Shown: positions 51,841 through 59,950, numbered from the stretch's first letter. The stretch is 64,000 nt of DNA from Halomonas sp. 328 (GCF_015645095.1 NZ_JADOTW010000006.1:1-64000), one strand, 5' to 3'. Notes: generated by a model not told the origin, from the letters alone. Translations and numbers: made by a program.

Positions 51841-51983
51841 TCCCACCGACAGCCACCGGAGGCACACCGCGTCCCCGGTGGCTGAACACCACGATGAGAC
51901 GTTTGCCGTGCTCGCCGGCAGCTCGCGTCCATGCCCGCCCGCTCAGGGCTATCAGGACGACCCATAGAGGGTAGCGGAAACCC

Positions 51984-53147
51984 ATGAGCTCCGAGAAAAG
52001 AACGCACATCGACTTTGCCCCCGGCGAGCGACGGCTGCTCCGCTACACCATTGTCGCCCTCAGCGCCGTCACCCTGGTGGGCACCATCGTGTTCGTCATC
52101 TGGGTTCTCGGAAAAATCATCGGCATCCTCCACGCCCTGGTCTTCCCCCTGGCCATCGCGGGCGTGCTGGCCCTGGTCCTGTTCCCGGTCGTGGACCTGT
52201 TCCAGCGCCGCTTGCGCATGAACCGGCTCGGCGCCGTGGTCTCCCTGTTTGTGATCCTGTTCGGCCTGTTTCTCACGGTGATGGTGCTGGTTCTGCCCAC
52301 GGCCATCTATCAGGGCAGCCAGTTCTTCCAGTCTGTGCCGGAGATCGCCGAGCGCGGGTACGCCAGCCTGTCGGCCCGGTTCCCGATAGCATTGCCGATG
52401 CTGGAAGACGCCATCACCGAAATGGAGGTCCGGTCGATGCTCCCGGATGCGGAGGAAGCCGCTGACCGCACCATGACATACCTCGGCTTCCTGGTGGGCC
52501 TCGGCTTCGTCCCCCTGTACCTCTTCTTCGCGCTGCTCTCCGGCAACCGCATGAAGGAGTACGTCAAGGGCATGCTATTCCTGTTTACACAGAAGCGGCA
52601 GAACGAAGTGATGTACCTGGGTCAGCTCTTTATCGATTACGTCACCGCGTTCTTCCGAGGACAGCTGACCATCGCACTGATCATGGGCGTCATGATGGCG
52701 GTCGGTTTTACCGTCATCGGGCTCGAGGCCGCGATTTACTTCGGCCTTGCCCTGGGGCTGATGAACATCGTGCCCTACCTGGGCTTCATTATCGGCGTTG
52801 TCACCGTACTACCCATCGCCTATTTCCAGCCCGACGGAAGCACCCAGCTCGTCATGCTGGTGCTGGCGGTCATCGCTGCCACGCAGCTGCTGGAGAGCGT
52901 GCTACTCACGCCCAAGATCATGGCCGATCGCTCGGGTCTGCACCCGGCCCTGGTCGTGATCTCGATCCTGTTCTGGGGGGCTGCGCTGAATGGGGTCGTC
53001 GGCATGATTCTCGCCGTCCCCCTGACAGCCTTCCTCGTCACCCTCGGAGAGCACGTGAAAAGCCGGCTATGCACCGAAATACGGCCCGATGAACCCGACG
53101 GGCAGGTACTCAGCAACACCATTGGTGACGATGATCGTCACACCTGA
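51984..53147 (+). CDS. AI-2E family transporter, second paralogue
   Basis: A 387-residue permease of about eight helices. The central GLEAAIYFGLALGLMNIVPYLG and C-terminal LTPKIMADRSGLHPALVVI motifs place it in the AI-2E family. It is distant from the PerM-like protein at 46189, with a distinct, longer cytosolic tail. It is cotranscribed or closely linked with the PRC-barrel gene; its substrate is unknown. Its presence in the stress cluster fits ion or osmotic stress, by inference. Confidence 0.88.
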   Translation: MSSEKRTHIDFAPGERRLLRYTIVALSAVTLVGTIVFVIWVLGKIIGILHALVFPLAIAGVLALVLFPVVDLFQRRLRMNRLGAVVSLFVILFGLFLTVMVLVLPTAIYQGSQFFQSVPEIAERGYASLSARFPIALPMLEDAITEMEVRSMLPDAEEAADRTMTYLGFLVGLGFVPLYLFFALLSGNRMKEYVKGMLFLFTQKRQNEVMYLGQLFIDYVTAFFRGQLTIALIMGVMMAVGFTVIGLEAAIYFGLALGLMNIVPYLGFIIGVVTVLPIAYFQPDGSTQLVMLVLAVIAATQLLESVLLTPKIMADRSGLHPALVVISILFWGAALNGVVGMILAVPLTAFLVTLGEHVKSRLCTEIRPDEPDGQVLSNTIGDDDRHT

Positions 53148-53192
53148 CGAGCCATCTCCACCCGTCTACACAGTGACAAGGAGGATACGATC

Positions 53193-53476
53193 ATGGCGAC
53201 CACAGCAAGCGGACACGCAACCACGATCAGGTGGCAGGCAAGGTTCATGAGGCCGTGGACAAGGCCGCCGAGCGCGCGGGCAAGGCCGAGGAGTCCGCTC
53301 GGCAGCACGCATCCCACGCCGATGAGCGCGTTCGTCAGGCGGTAACCCATGGGTGCCAGCGGGCCGATAGCGTGCTAGATCGCGTAAGCTGCTACGTCCG
53401 CGAGAACCCACTGATGTCCATTGGCATCGCCTTTGTCGCTGGCGCACTGTACTCGTCGCTGACGCGTCGCCGCTAA
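53193..53476 (+). pseudogene. DUF883/YqjD-ElaB-like gene with a 1-nt frameshift
   Basis: A strong AAGGAGG site precedes the ATG at 53193 (MATTASGHAT), but that frame leaves the family sequence after about ten codons. The body, from about 53225, is in another frame: DQVAGKVHEAVDKAAERAGK, a helical amphipathic region, then a C-terminal membrane anchor (PLMSIGIAFVAGALYSSLTRRR), as in ribosome-associated inner-membrane YqjD/ElaB proteins. Adding one base near 53222-53224 would restore a single frame. Either a real frameshift or a sequencing error; a GTG at 53231 could start a shorter protein but has no ribosome site. Confidence 0.75.
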
Positions 53477-53947
53477 CGCACGGCATGCAGGACGCCGAAG
53501 CCGGTGACCCGAGGCGACCGCACCACCGGAACACGGCTGCGGCGATGGGGAAAATAGAAGACAACGGGACTGCGTCACAGGCCGACGACCAGGTGTTCGC
53601 TACCGCACCGACAAATCGTTTGCTTAGGCCCAAGATGAAGTGACATCCCCATGGCTCGGGAGCGGCATTCTAGCTCCGGAACTGGAACCACGGAGAGCAC
53701 ATCATGCCCCGATGCCTAAACACCACGCTCCGATGTTGTGGCCCATACGCCGGAAGTCGCCCAGGCCCCATCATCCTGAGGCGCCATCCATGTCGCTGGA
53801 GCTACTGAAGAGGAAGTACTGGCACTCAACCTGCCCTAGCTCGCCGGGAGCTCCTCAGTCACCAGTATCGTGAAGAAAGCCGCGCCGGAACCGTTGATTT
53901 CAGATAACCGAATCATGCCCGGGCAGTGCTGAATCAGGAGAACCGAT
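53477..53947 (+). other. 471-bp gap before the OmpA-type gene
   Basis: No gene recognised. It carries motif B (53595-53608) and a stretch (53592-53665) similar to the PRC-barrel promoter region. A ribosome-like GGAGAG precedes an ATG at 53704, but the frame ends after about 34 codons; other frames give only short products. It may be a decayed small gene. Confidence 0.55.
53595..53608 (+). promoter_or_regulatory. palindromic motif B (GTnCG-N4-CGnAC)
   Basis: GTTCGCTACCGCAC, differing from motif A at one base. It lies 340 nt before the OmpA-type gene and after the DUF883-like gene. Confidence 0.5.
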
Positions 53948-55852
53948 ATGAAACATCGCATGCGCCTTTTGAGGAAGCCCGCGGTCATTTTGGCCTCGCT
54001 GTCATTGATGACGCCAGCCTTTGCCCAGACGACCCTATCGTCGGCTACTGACAAAGAGGTCATCACACTCACTCAACTCACTGAGTCTGCTGATAAAACA
54101 GAGGAAGAGCTTCTGGCCGAGCAGGAGGCCCTCGAGCAGGCCGAAGCCGACGCCCTCGCCGAACAAGAGGCCCTCGAGCAGGCCGAAGCCGAGGCCCTCG
54201 CCGAGCAGGAGGCCCTCGAGCAGGCCGAGGCCGAGGCCCTCGCCGAACAAGAGGCCCTCGACCAGGCCGAAGCCGACGCCCTCGCCGAGGCCATCGAGCA
54301 GGCCGAGGCCGACGCCCTCGCCGAACAAGAGGCCCTCGAGCAGGCCGAGGCCGACGCCCTCGCCGAACAAGAGGCCCTCGAGCAGGCCGAAGCCGAGGCC
54401 CTCGCCGAACAAGAGGCCCTCGAGCAGGCCGAAGCCGAGGCCCTCGCCGAACAAGAGGCCCTCGAGCAGGCCGAGGCCGACGCCCTCGCCGAACAGCAGG
54501 CCATCGAGCAGGCCGAGGCCGACGCCCTCGCCGAACAAGAGGCCATCGAGCAGGCCGAGGCCGACGCCCTCGCCGAACAAGAGGCCATCGAGCAGGCCGA
54601 GGCCGACGCCCTCGCCGAGCAGCAAGCCCTCGAGCAGGCCGAGGCAGACGCCCTCGCCGAACAAGAGGCCATCGAGCAGGCCGAAGCCGAGGCCCTCGCC
54701 GAACAGGAGGCCATCGAGCAGGCCGAAGCCGAGGCCCTCGCCGAGCAGGAGGCCCTCGCCGAGCAGGAGGCCATCGAGCAGGCCGAGGCCGAGGCCCTGG
54801 CCGCTGTCGCCGACCTCGATACCCAGGAAGCCAGCACAACATCCGAAACGGTCGTGACCTCGGATACCACCCGGACCAGCAACCAGGAAGTCCAGGCCAC
54901 GACGGCGTCAGAAGCCGATGATGACGATAGCCAGATATGGAAATACCTGGGAGCCGCCGCGGCGGGTGCCGTCGTCGGTGCCTTGATTCCCCAACTCGGT
55001 GGACGGGTCGTCGAGAATCAAGGCGACCGCATGATCGTTGAGCGCGACGGCGAGTTGCATGTGCGCAAGGACGAGAATCTCCTGTTGCGTCGTCCAGGGG
55101 TAACCGAGACGACCGAAGCGTTTGCTGATGGCATCACCCGCTCCACCGTCACTCGCGAGGATGGCAGTCGGATCGTGACCATTCGTGATTCCGGCGGCTT
55201 CGTCCTCCAGCGCACTCGCTATCTCCCCGATAACACCGCCATCATGTTGATCGACGAAACGCGCAAGCCCGATAGCTGGGTGTCTTCCGCCCACCTCGAG
55301 GAGTCCCTGCCGCCCCTGCGCTACGACCTGCCGGAAGATCGCTACGTGGTCGACTACCGTCGTGCCGATGAGGACATCCTGCGCCAGGCACTGCTAGCAC
55401 CGCCGGTACAGGAGCTCGATCGAGTCTTCACGCTCCGCCAGGTACGCGAAAACTCCCGAGTCCGCGCCATCATGCCGCGTATCGATCTCGACGTTATCCA
55501 ATTCGCGACCGGCTCGTCGGCCATTCAGCCCTCCGAGGCCGAAGCGCTGAGGCTGATCGGCAACACCATGGCCAACATCATCGAACAGCACCCGAATGAG
55601 ATTTTCCTGGTCGAAGGCCATACCGATGCCGTGGGTTCGGACCTGATGAACCTCGGGCTGTCCGACCGGCGAGCAGAAGCCGTCGCCCTGGCACTGATCG
55701 AATACTTCGCCATTCCCCCGGAAAACCTGATCGTCCAGGGCTATGGTGAGCGCTATCTGAAAGTGGATACGCAGGGGCCCAGCCAGGAAAACCGACGCGC
55801 TAGCGTCCGACGAATCACCCCGCTGATCGATGCACGGCTGGTCAGCCTCTGA
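53948..55852 (+). CDS. OmpA-family protein with 14-residue coiled-coil repeat array
   Basis: A 634-residue envelope protein. It has a signal peptide ending AFAQ (about residue 27), then a repeat array at residues 57-284 made of AEQEALEQAEADAL units (15 full, one of 12 and one of 6 residues). A Thr/Ser linker, a glycine-zipper-like hydrophobic stretch (YLGAAAAGAVVGALIPQLGG, about residues 335-354) and a middle domain follow, and then a C-terminal OmpA peptidoglycan-binding domain with FATGSSAIQPSE, EGHTDAVGSD and LSDRRAEAV. It probably ties the envelope to peptidoglycan across a long helical spacer. The ATG at 53948 follows AGGAGAA. The repeats look recently expanded. Confidence 0.9.
   Translation: MKHRMRLLRKPAVILASLSLMTPAFAQTTLSSATDKEVITLTQLTESADKTEEELLAEQEALEQAEADALAEQEALEQAEAEALAEQEALEQAEAEALAEQEALDQAEADALAEAIEQAEADALAEQEALEQAEADALAEQEALEQAEAEALAEQEALEQAEAEALAEQEALEQAEADALAEQQAIEQAEADALAEQEAIEQAEADALAEQEAIEQAEADALAEQQALEQAEADALAEQEAIEQAEAEALAEQEAIEQAEAEALAEQEALAEQEAIEQAEAEALAAVADLDTQEASTTSETVVTSDTTRTSNQEVQATTASEADDDDSQIWKYLGAAAAGAVVGALIPQLGGRVVENQGDRMIVERDGELHVRKDENLLLRRPGVTETTEAFADGITRSTVTREDGSRIVTIRDSGGFVLQRTRYLPDNTAIMLIDETRKPDSWVSSAHLEESLPPLRYDLPEDRYVVDYRRADEDILRQALLAPPVQELDRVFTLRQVRENSRVRAIMPRIDLDVIQFATGSSAIQPSEAEALRLIGNTMANIIEQHPNEIFLVEGHTDAVGSDLMNLGLSDRRAEAVALALIEYFAIPPENLIVQGYGERYLKVDTQGPSQENRRASVRRITPLIDARLVSL
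54116..54799 (+). repeat. 42-bp tandem repeat array inside the OmpA-type gene
   Basis: Seventeen units (15 of 42 bp, one of 36, one of 18), with a common core GCCGAACAAGAGGCC then CTCGAGCAGGCC. All lengths are multiples of three, so variation keeps the frame. Nucleotide identity between units is very high, and the other frames stay open as a side effect. Confidence 0.92.
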
Positions 55853-55855
55853 GAA

Positions 55856-56578
55856 TCATGGTGCCTCCCCTGTGGTGATGACCTGGTGGTAGAGGCGTCG
55901 ATCGGTGACATAGCAACCACAAGAGGCCTCGATCAGCCCCGCCCGGTCCAGCACCGTGATGTCCCCACGGTGATAGCGGATCAACCGGCGCGCCTGAAGC
56001 GCCATGGCGGCCTGGGTGATGCCGGCACGACGCACTCCCAGCATCATGGCCAGGAACTCGTGGGTGAGATGCAGCCGATCCGAGTGCGCCCGATCCTGGG
56101 TCATCAACAGCCAGCGCGCCAGACGGCCCTCGAGCTGATGGAAGTGGGTACATACCGCCACCCGGGATAGCTGGTGCATGAGCACATAGAGGTAGCGCCT
56201 CAGCAGCGCCTGAAGCGCGGGGCTCTGCGCCAGGTGACGGCCGAAGACCGCCGCCGGCATGCGCAGTGCCGGTCCGGCGCCCTGCACCAGGGCGCGCCAG
56301 GGCGACTCCTCGATCCCCAGGATCAAGGGCATCCCGTACAGGCCTTCACTACCGATCATCGCCACTTCCAGCCGCTCACTGTCACTCAGGTTGGCAATCA
56401 GGGAAATAAAGCTGTTGAGAGGAAAATAGACATGCGAGATTCGTCCGCCGGGTTCGGCAATCACCTCACCGAACACCAGCTCGATGGCCTCACAACCGTC
56501 GAGGAAAGATACCCTGTCCTGACACGGCAAATGATCGATAAGGTGGTTGGTCAGCGGGCTGGGGGGAGAAGGCTTCAT
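55856..56578 (-). CDS. atypical Crp/Fnr-family regulator 1
   Basis: A 240-residue regulator with a cNMP-like beta-roll (GGRISHVYFPLNSFISLIANL, EVAMIGSEGLYGMPLILG) and a C-terminal winged helix (LTHEFLAMMLGVRRAGITQA). The recognition helix lacks the ETVSR pattern of Fnr/Crp, and the N-terminus has no Fnr cysteine cluster. The domain resembles the stress-associated Crp-like group that lies near CsbD/PRC genes. The start at 56578 has an AGGAG site; the frame is open to 56668. A diverged motif lies upstream at 56684-56696. Confidence 0.85.
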   Translation of the reverse strand: MKPSPPSPLTNHLIDHLPCQDRVSFLDGCEAIELVFGEVIAEPGGRISHVYFPLNSFISLIANLSDSERLEVAMIGSEGLYGMPLILGIEESPWRALVQGAGPALRMPAAVFGRHLAQSPALQALLRRYLYVLMHQLSRVAVCTHFHQLEGRLARWLLMTQDRAHSDRLHLTHEFLAMMLGVRRAGITQAAMALQARRLIRYHRGDITVLDRAGLIEASCGCYVTDRRLYHQVITTGEAP

Positions 56579-56794
56579 GTGCACGCTCCTGGTGGAAAAC
56601 CGGCAATCGGCACATGGCAAGAAATGACTGGGCTCCGTTGTCGACGGCAGCCAGCAGTGAGTGATCAAGCGATCACCGGTAAGCCGCTAAGCGAACACTG
56701 GCACGTCCTTCATCATCCCGTCGGTGCGCCAGGATACATACGCAGGGGACAGCCTGCGCGAGACGCCGCCCGGTCCACACGGAAAACGACCCCG

Positions 56795-57514
56795 TCACCC
56801 CGGGCGGTGGTAGCTCAGCAGGCGATCGTACTCCTTCTTGACGACCGCGTAACATTCGCAGACCCGCGCTTCCAGGCCTGGCCTGTCCAGGATGCTGATA
56901 TGCCCGCGATGGTAGGAAATCAGGCCGGCCCGCTGCAGCTTGCCGGCCGACTCGGTGACGCCCTCTCGACGAACGCCAAGCATGTTGGCGATCAATTCCT
57001 GGGTCATGACCAGCTCGTTGGTGGGCAGGCGGTCGAGGCTCAGCAACAGCCAGCGACACAGCTGCTGATCCAGGCTGTGATGCCGGTTGCATACCGCCGT
57101 CTGTGCCATCTGGGTGATCAGGGCCTGGGTGTAACGCAATAACAGATGCTGAAGCGTTGACGCACGATCGAACTCGTCCTTCAGCCGCTGTCCCTTGAGG
57201 CGATAGGCGCTGCCGGCACTCTGCACGATGGCACGGCTCGGCGTGGTCTCGCCCCCCATGAACAACGAGATGCCAACGATGCCCTCGGCACCGACGACGG
57301 CAATTTCTGCCGAATCACCATCTTCCATGACGCACAGTAGCGATACGATGGAATCCGTCGGGAAATAGACATGGCGTATCAACTTTCCCGACTCGACCAG
57401 CGAATCCCCCAGCGCCAGCTCAACCCGCTCGAGATGGGGCGCCAGGCGCTGATATTCATCCCTCGACAGGGCCGCCAGCAGGTGATTCTGACGGGGGTCA
57501 TGTTGCAGGGCCAT
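56795..57514 (-). CDS. atypical Crp/Fnr-family regulator 2
   Basis: A 239-residue paralogue of regulator 1 (shared IRHVYFP-type motif, EIAVVGAEGIVGISLFMGG, LIANMLGVRREGVTESAGKL and YHRGHISILDRPGLE). No Fnr cysteine cluster and no Crp-type recognition helix. The start at 57514 (MALQHDPRQN) has AGGAG seven to eight nt upstream. Both regulators face the same way, 217 bp apart, and are likely separate transcription units. Motif copies C and D lie beyond its start. Confidence 0.86.
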   Translation of the reverse strand: MALQHDPRQNHLLAALSRDEYQRLAPHLERVELALGDSLVESGKLIRHVYFPTDSIVSLLCVMEDGDSAEIAVVGAEGIVGISLFMGGETTPSRAIVQSAGSAYRLKGQRLKDEFDRASTLQHLLLRYTQALITQMAQTAVCNRHHSLDQQLCRWLLLSLDRLPTNELVMTQELIANMLGVRREGVTESAGKLQRAGLISYHRGHISILDRPGLEARVCECYAVVKKEYDRLLSYHRPG

Positions 57515-57774
57515 GACGAACACTCCTGTATCGAGCAAGCCCTCCCGGCCACTGGGGGCATGAGAGCGGACTCGTCCGATGATGGTTGACGATACGAGAC
57601 AGCCGCGGGTGACCTTGCCGAACTTCCCCCGGATCACGTCACGAGACAGACTAGCGCCCGCCCCGCCGCAGCAGGCACCAATAATCCGTTGAATTGACGA
57701 GACAAACGCCGACTTATGCGGACTTCGCTACACGCCCCCTCTCGCCTACGCGCAGGAATCGAAATACCTGTTAT

Positions 57775-57788
57775 GTACGCTAGCGCAC
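57775..57788 (+). promoter_or_regulatory. palindromic motif C
   Basis: GTACGCTAGCGCAC, a near-perfect 14-nt palindrome, 244 nt before the small peptide gene and 261 nt beyond the start of regulator 2. Confidence 0.5.
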
Positions 57789-57835
57789 GGAAGCGACAAC
57801 GTCACGCCCCCAGGCAACCGCCCGTGAGGCGCCAT

Positions 57836-57849
57836 GTACGCCAGCGCAC
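57836..57849 (+). promoter_or_regulatory. palindromic motif D
   Basis: GTACGCCAGCGCAC, 61 nt downstream of motif C, followed by AGAAG as C is by GGAAG. It fits the same consensus as motifs A and B. Confidence 0.5.
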
Positions 57850-58018
57850 AGAAGAGAGGCCCCCCATGACCTACCCTCAACATGGGTGTAGCAAGGGAAC
57901 CAAGGGAACTGCTGTACAGGGAGTTGCACCACGCGTCGCAGGGACCGCGACGCCATCCTGACACGAACCATTCCGCCGCATCCTGGACACAGGAAACTGC
58001 GCCGCAGAGGAAAGCCTC

Positions 58019-58093
58019 ATGAACAACATCGTTTATATCGTCGGCGCCGTCGTCATCGTGCTGGTGATTCTCTCCTTCCTCGGTTTTCGTTGA
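58019..58093 (+). CDS. 24-residue single-helix membrane peptide
   Basis: ATG at 58019 with GAGGAAAG upstream, TGA at 58091. The peptide starts MNNIVYIVG and has one hydrophobic helix ending in LSFLGFR. It is too short for usual gene finders. Its strong ribosome site, clean helix and position before the PG-binding gene support it as real. I recall similar tiny proteins ending in LSFxGxR from other proteobacteria, but cannot name a family. Confidence 0.7.
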   Translation: MNNIVYIVGAVVIVLVILSFLGFR

Positions 58094-58183
58094 GGCAGCG
58101 AGAGTCGCGTTGAATAGCAAGGCCACACGGTGCGACCCAGAGGCCGCAGGTCGAAGATCCCCCCGTTCACTGGAGACACCGCC

Positions 58184-59515
58184 GTGATCATCATCAAAGG
58201 AGTCGTGTTCCTCCTCTTCCTGCTCGGTCACATCGCACTGACCAGTGCCGATGACACCTACACCGATGCCCTGCGGAGCTACGAGCGCCAGGAGCACCGC
58301 CAGGCCTTGCAGATGTTCGACCGGCTAGCCACTCGCGGCGATCCCGAGGCCTTGTACATGCTGGGGCAGATGCACGAGTCCGGCCAAGGGACACTCCAGG
58401 ACTTCGTGGAGGCGCACAAGTGGTACAACCTGGCCGCGGCTCGTGGCCACCGCCATGCCACCGCTGCACGCGATGCCGTGGCGACGCGGATGACCGCGCA
58501 ACAGATCAGCGAGGCCCACCAGGCGGCCCGCGCCTGGCAACCGAGGGCGGCCCCGCTACGGGCAGCCCCCGAACCGCTGCCTCCCGTCGAGACCCTGTCC
58601 GGCCGACAGCTGGTGGCCGAAGTCCAGCGTGAGCTCAACCGGCTCGGCTACCAGGCCGGCCCGGTGGACGGCCTGATGGGAACTCGCAGCCGGAATGCGA
58701 TTCGCGATTTCCAGGGCACGGTGGGCCTGGCCCAGGACGGTCAAGCGACGCCGGCCCTGTTGGCCCGGTTACGCCAGACGGGCCGGGAGCCAGCGGCTAC
58801 GGCCTCCCCCGTGCCGGAGCCGACACCGGCAAGGCGGGTCGCCCTGGACGACGACTTCCGCGACGGCGATTACCGGCGCAACCCCGCCTGGACCGTGCTC
58901 AGCGGACGCTTCGACATCGATGAAAACGGATTACGCAGCATCGTGGAGAAACCGCAGGTGGTCACGCCCACCTTACCCATGCTCCGCCCGGATCGACCGG
59001 AGGAGATCGGTCTGGTGATGCTCCAGTTGATCCTCGAACAGGCAGGGGGACGAGCACCAGAGACGGCATCGCCGGTGGCAACGGAGGTCGAGTTCGGGGA
59101 CGCGGCGCGGATTTTCGTCCATGCACCGGTCGACAATGCCTTCAGGCTGGAGATGGAACTGGCCTCTCACCAGCGGCCGGGCAGCCTGGAGATGGGGCTG
59201 TTCCAGGGTAACCAGCCCGGTGGCGGTTACCGTCTGATCTACAATCCCGGCTCACGGCCCGGGCTCAGCCTGGTACGGATGACGACCGCTGGGGGCGAGG
59301 TGATCGCCAGCAGCGAGGGCACGCTCGACCTGGAGGATGGCCGCTTCCATCTGCTGAGCTGGGCCCGCGACGAGAGTGGGAACATGCAGGTCTGGGTGGA
59401 TGGCCGGCGCGTACTGCAGGCGCATGATCAACGCCTGCGCCAAGGCTTCCAGGGCTTCACGCTGGTGAATCATGGCGGCGATTACAACCTTCGCCGGGTA
59501 CGGCTGGAGCATTAG
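58184..59515 (+). CDS. secreted protein with Sel1-like and peptidoglycan-binding domains
   Basis: A 443-residue exported protein. An N-terminal signal peptide (IIIKGVVFLLFLLGHIALTS) precedes a Sel1-like repeat region (GDPEALYMLGQMHESGQGT to EAHKWYNLAAARGHRHA). A PG_binding_1 domain follows (LVAEVQRELNRLGYQAGPVD to LAQDGQATPALLARL), then a C-terminal beta-rich domain of about 220 residues that resembles LamG-type carbohydrate or lectin folds (DDDFRDGDYRRNPAWTVLSG). The GTG at 58184 follows GGAG; an in-frame upstream GTG is less likely. Function not established; cell-wall association is likely. Confidence 0.8.
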   Translation: MIIIKGVVFLLFLLGHIALTSADDTYTDALRSYERQEHRQALQMFDRLATRGDPEALYMLGQMHESGQGTLQDFVEAHKWYNLAAARGHRHATAARDAVATRMTAQQISEAHQAARAWQPRAAPLRAAPEPLPPVETLSGRQLVAEVQRELNRLGYQAGPVDGLMGTRSRNAIRDFQGTVGLAQDGQATPALLARLRQTGREPAATASPVPEPTPARRVALDDDFRDGDYRRNPAWTVLSGRFDIDENGLRSIVEKPQVVTPTLPMLRPDRPEEIGLVMLQLILEQAGGRAPETASPVATEVEFGDAARIFVHAPVDNAFRLEMELASHQRPGSLEMGLFQGNQPGGGYRLIYNPGSRPGLSLVRMTTAGGEVIASSEGTLDLEDGRFHLLSWARDESGNMQVWVDGRRVLQAHDQRLRQGFQGFTLVNHGGDYNLRRVRLEH

Positions 59516-59538
59516 GGGGCCAGTCGTCCCCATAATGA

Positions 59539-59575
59539 CAAAGCGCCCTCGCTTTCGGGAAGCGAGGGCGCTTTG
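59539..59575. terminator. bidirectional terminator between the PG-binding gene and tRNA-Lys
   Basis: A perfect 16-bp stem (59539-59554 with 59560-59575), loop TCGGG. T-rich end on the plus strand; on the minus strand it ends the tRNA-Lys transcript. Confidence 0.85.
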
Positions 59576-59584
59576 TTGGCAATC

Positions 59585-59660
59585 TGGTGGGTCGTGTAGG
59601 ATTCGAACCTACGACCAATTGGTTAAAAGCCAACTGCTCTACCAACTGAGCTAACGACCC
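59585..59660 (-). tRNA. tRNA-Lys (TTT), copy 1
   Basis: A 76-nt tRNA on the minus strand: acceptor GGGTCGT, anticodon TTT in CTTTTAA, encoded CCA. Last of three identical tandem copies in transcription order. Confidence 0.95.
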
Positions 59661-59694
59661 CAGTCACCATGCCGAAGCAGGTGAAGTGGCGGTG

Positions 59695-59770
59695 TGGTGG
59701 GTCGTGTAGGATTCGAACCTACGACCAATTGGTTAAAAGCCAACTGCTCTACCAACTGAGCTAACGACCC
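59695..59770 (-). tRNA. tRNA-Lys (TTT), copy 2
   Basis: Identical 76-nt tRNA-Lys with encoded CCA, separated from its neighbours by unrelated spacers of 34 and 42 nt. Confidence 0.95.
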
Positions 59771-59812
59771 GCCGCCGGACCGTCGGCCATCGACCCTGCT
59801 CAGGGGAGTCGA

Positions 59813-59888
59813 TGGTGGGTCGTGTAGGATTCGAACCTACGACCAATTGGTTAAAAGCCAACTGCTCTACCAACTGAGCTAACGACCC
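59813..59888 (-). tRNA. tRNA-Lys (TTT), copy 3
   Basis: Identical 76-nt tRNA-Lys, first transcribed of the three, downstream of rluB on the same strand. Confidence 0.95.
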
Positions 59889-59950
59889 GCCGACAGGGCG
59901 CAGATATTACTGAGTCACCACGCCCAAGGCAAGGGTTTTGATGAAATTTT

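Larger units (their letters stand above)
57515..58018. other. 504-bp gap with two copies of the palindromic motif
   Basis: Between regulator 2 and the 24-residue peptide gene. It holds motif C (57775-57788) and motif D (57836-57849), 61 nt apart, and no recognisable gene; a plus-strand open frame across it has no ribosome site or domain. It probably serves as a divergent promoter region. Confidence 0.6.

Noticed and set aside
53640-53873. Possible small gene before the OmpA-type gene
   Set aside because: The frames are short and unlike any family I know, and the apparent ribosome site leads to only about 34 codons.
54116-54799. Tandem repeats that could suggest a CRISPR array
   Set aside because: The repeats are contiguous without unique spacers and translate cleanly; no cas gene is present.
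54021-54900. Long open frames in other frames and strands over the OmpA-type gene repeats
   Set aside because: A direct result of a 42-bp repeat being a multiple of three; the plus-frame protein with signal peptide and OmpA domain explains the locus.
57716-57961. Plus-strand frame upstream of the 24-residue peptide
   Set aside because: Arg/Pro-rich, no ribosome site, and it overlaps both palindromic motif copies.
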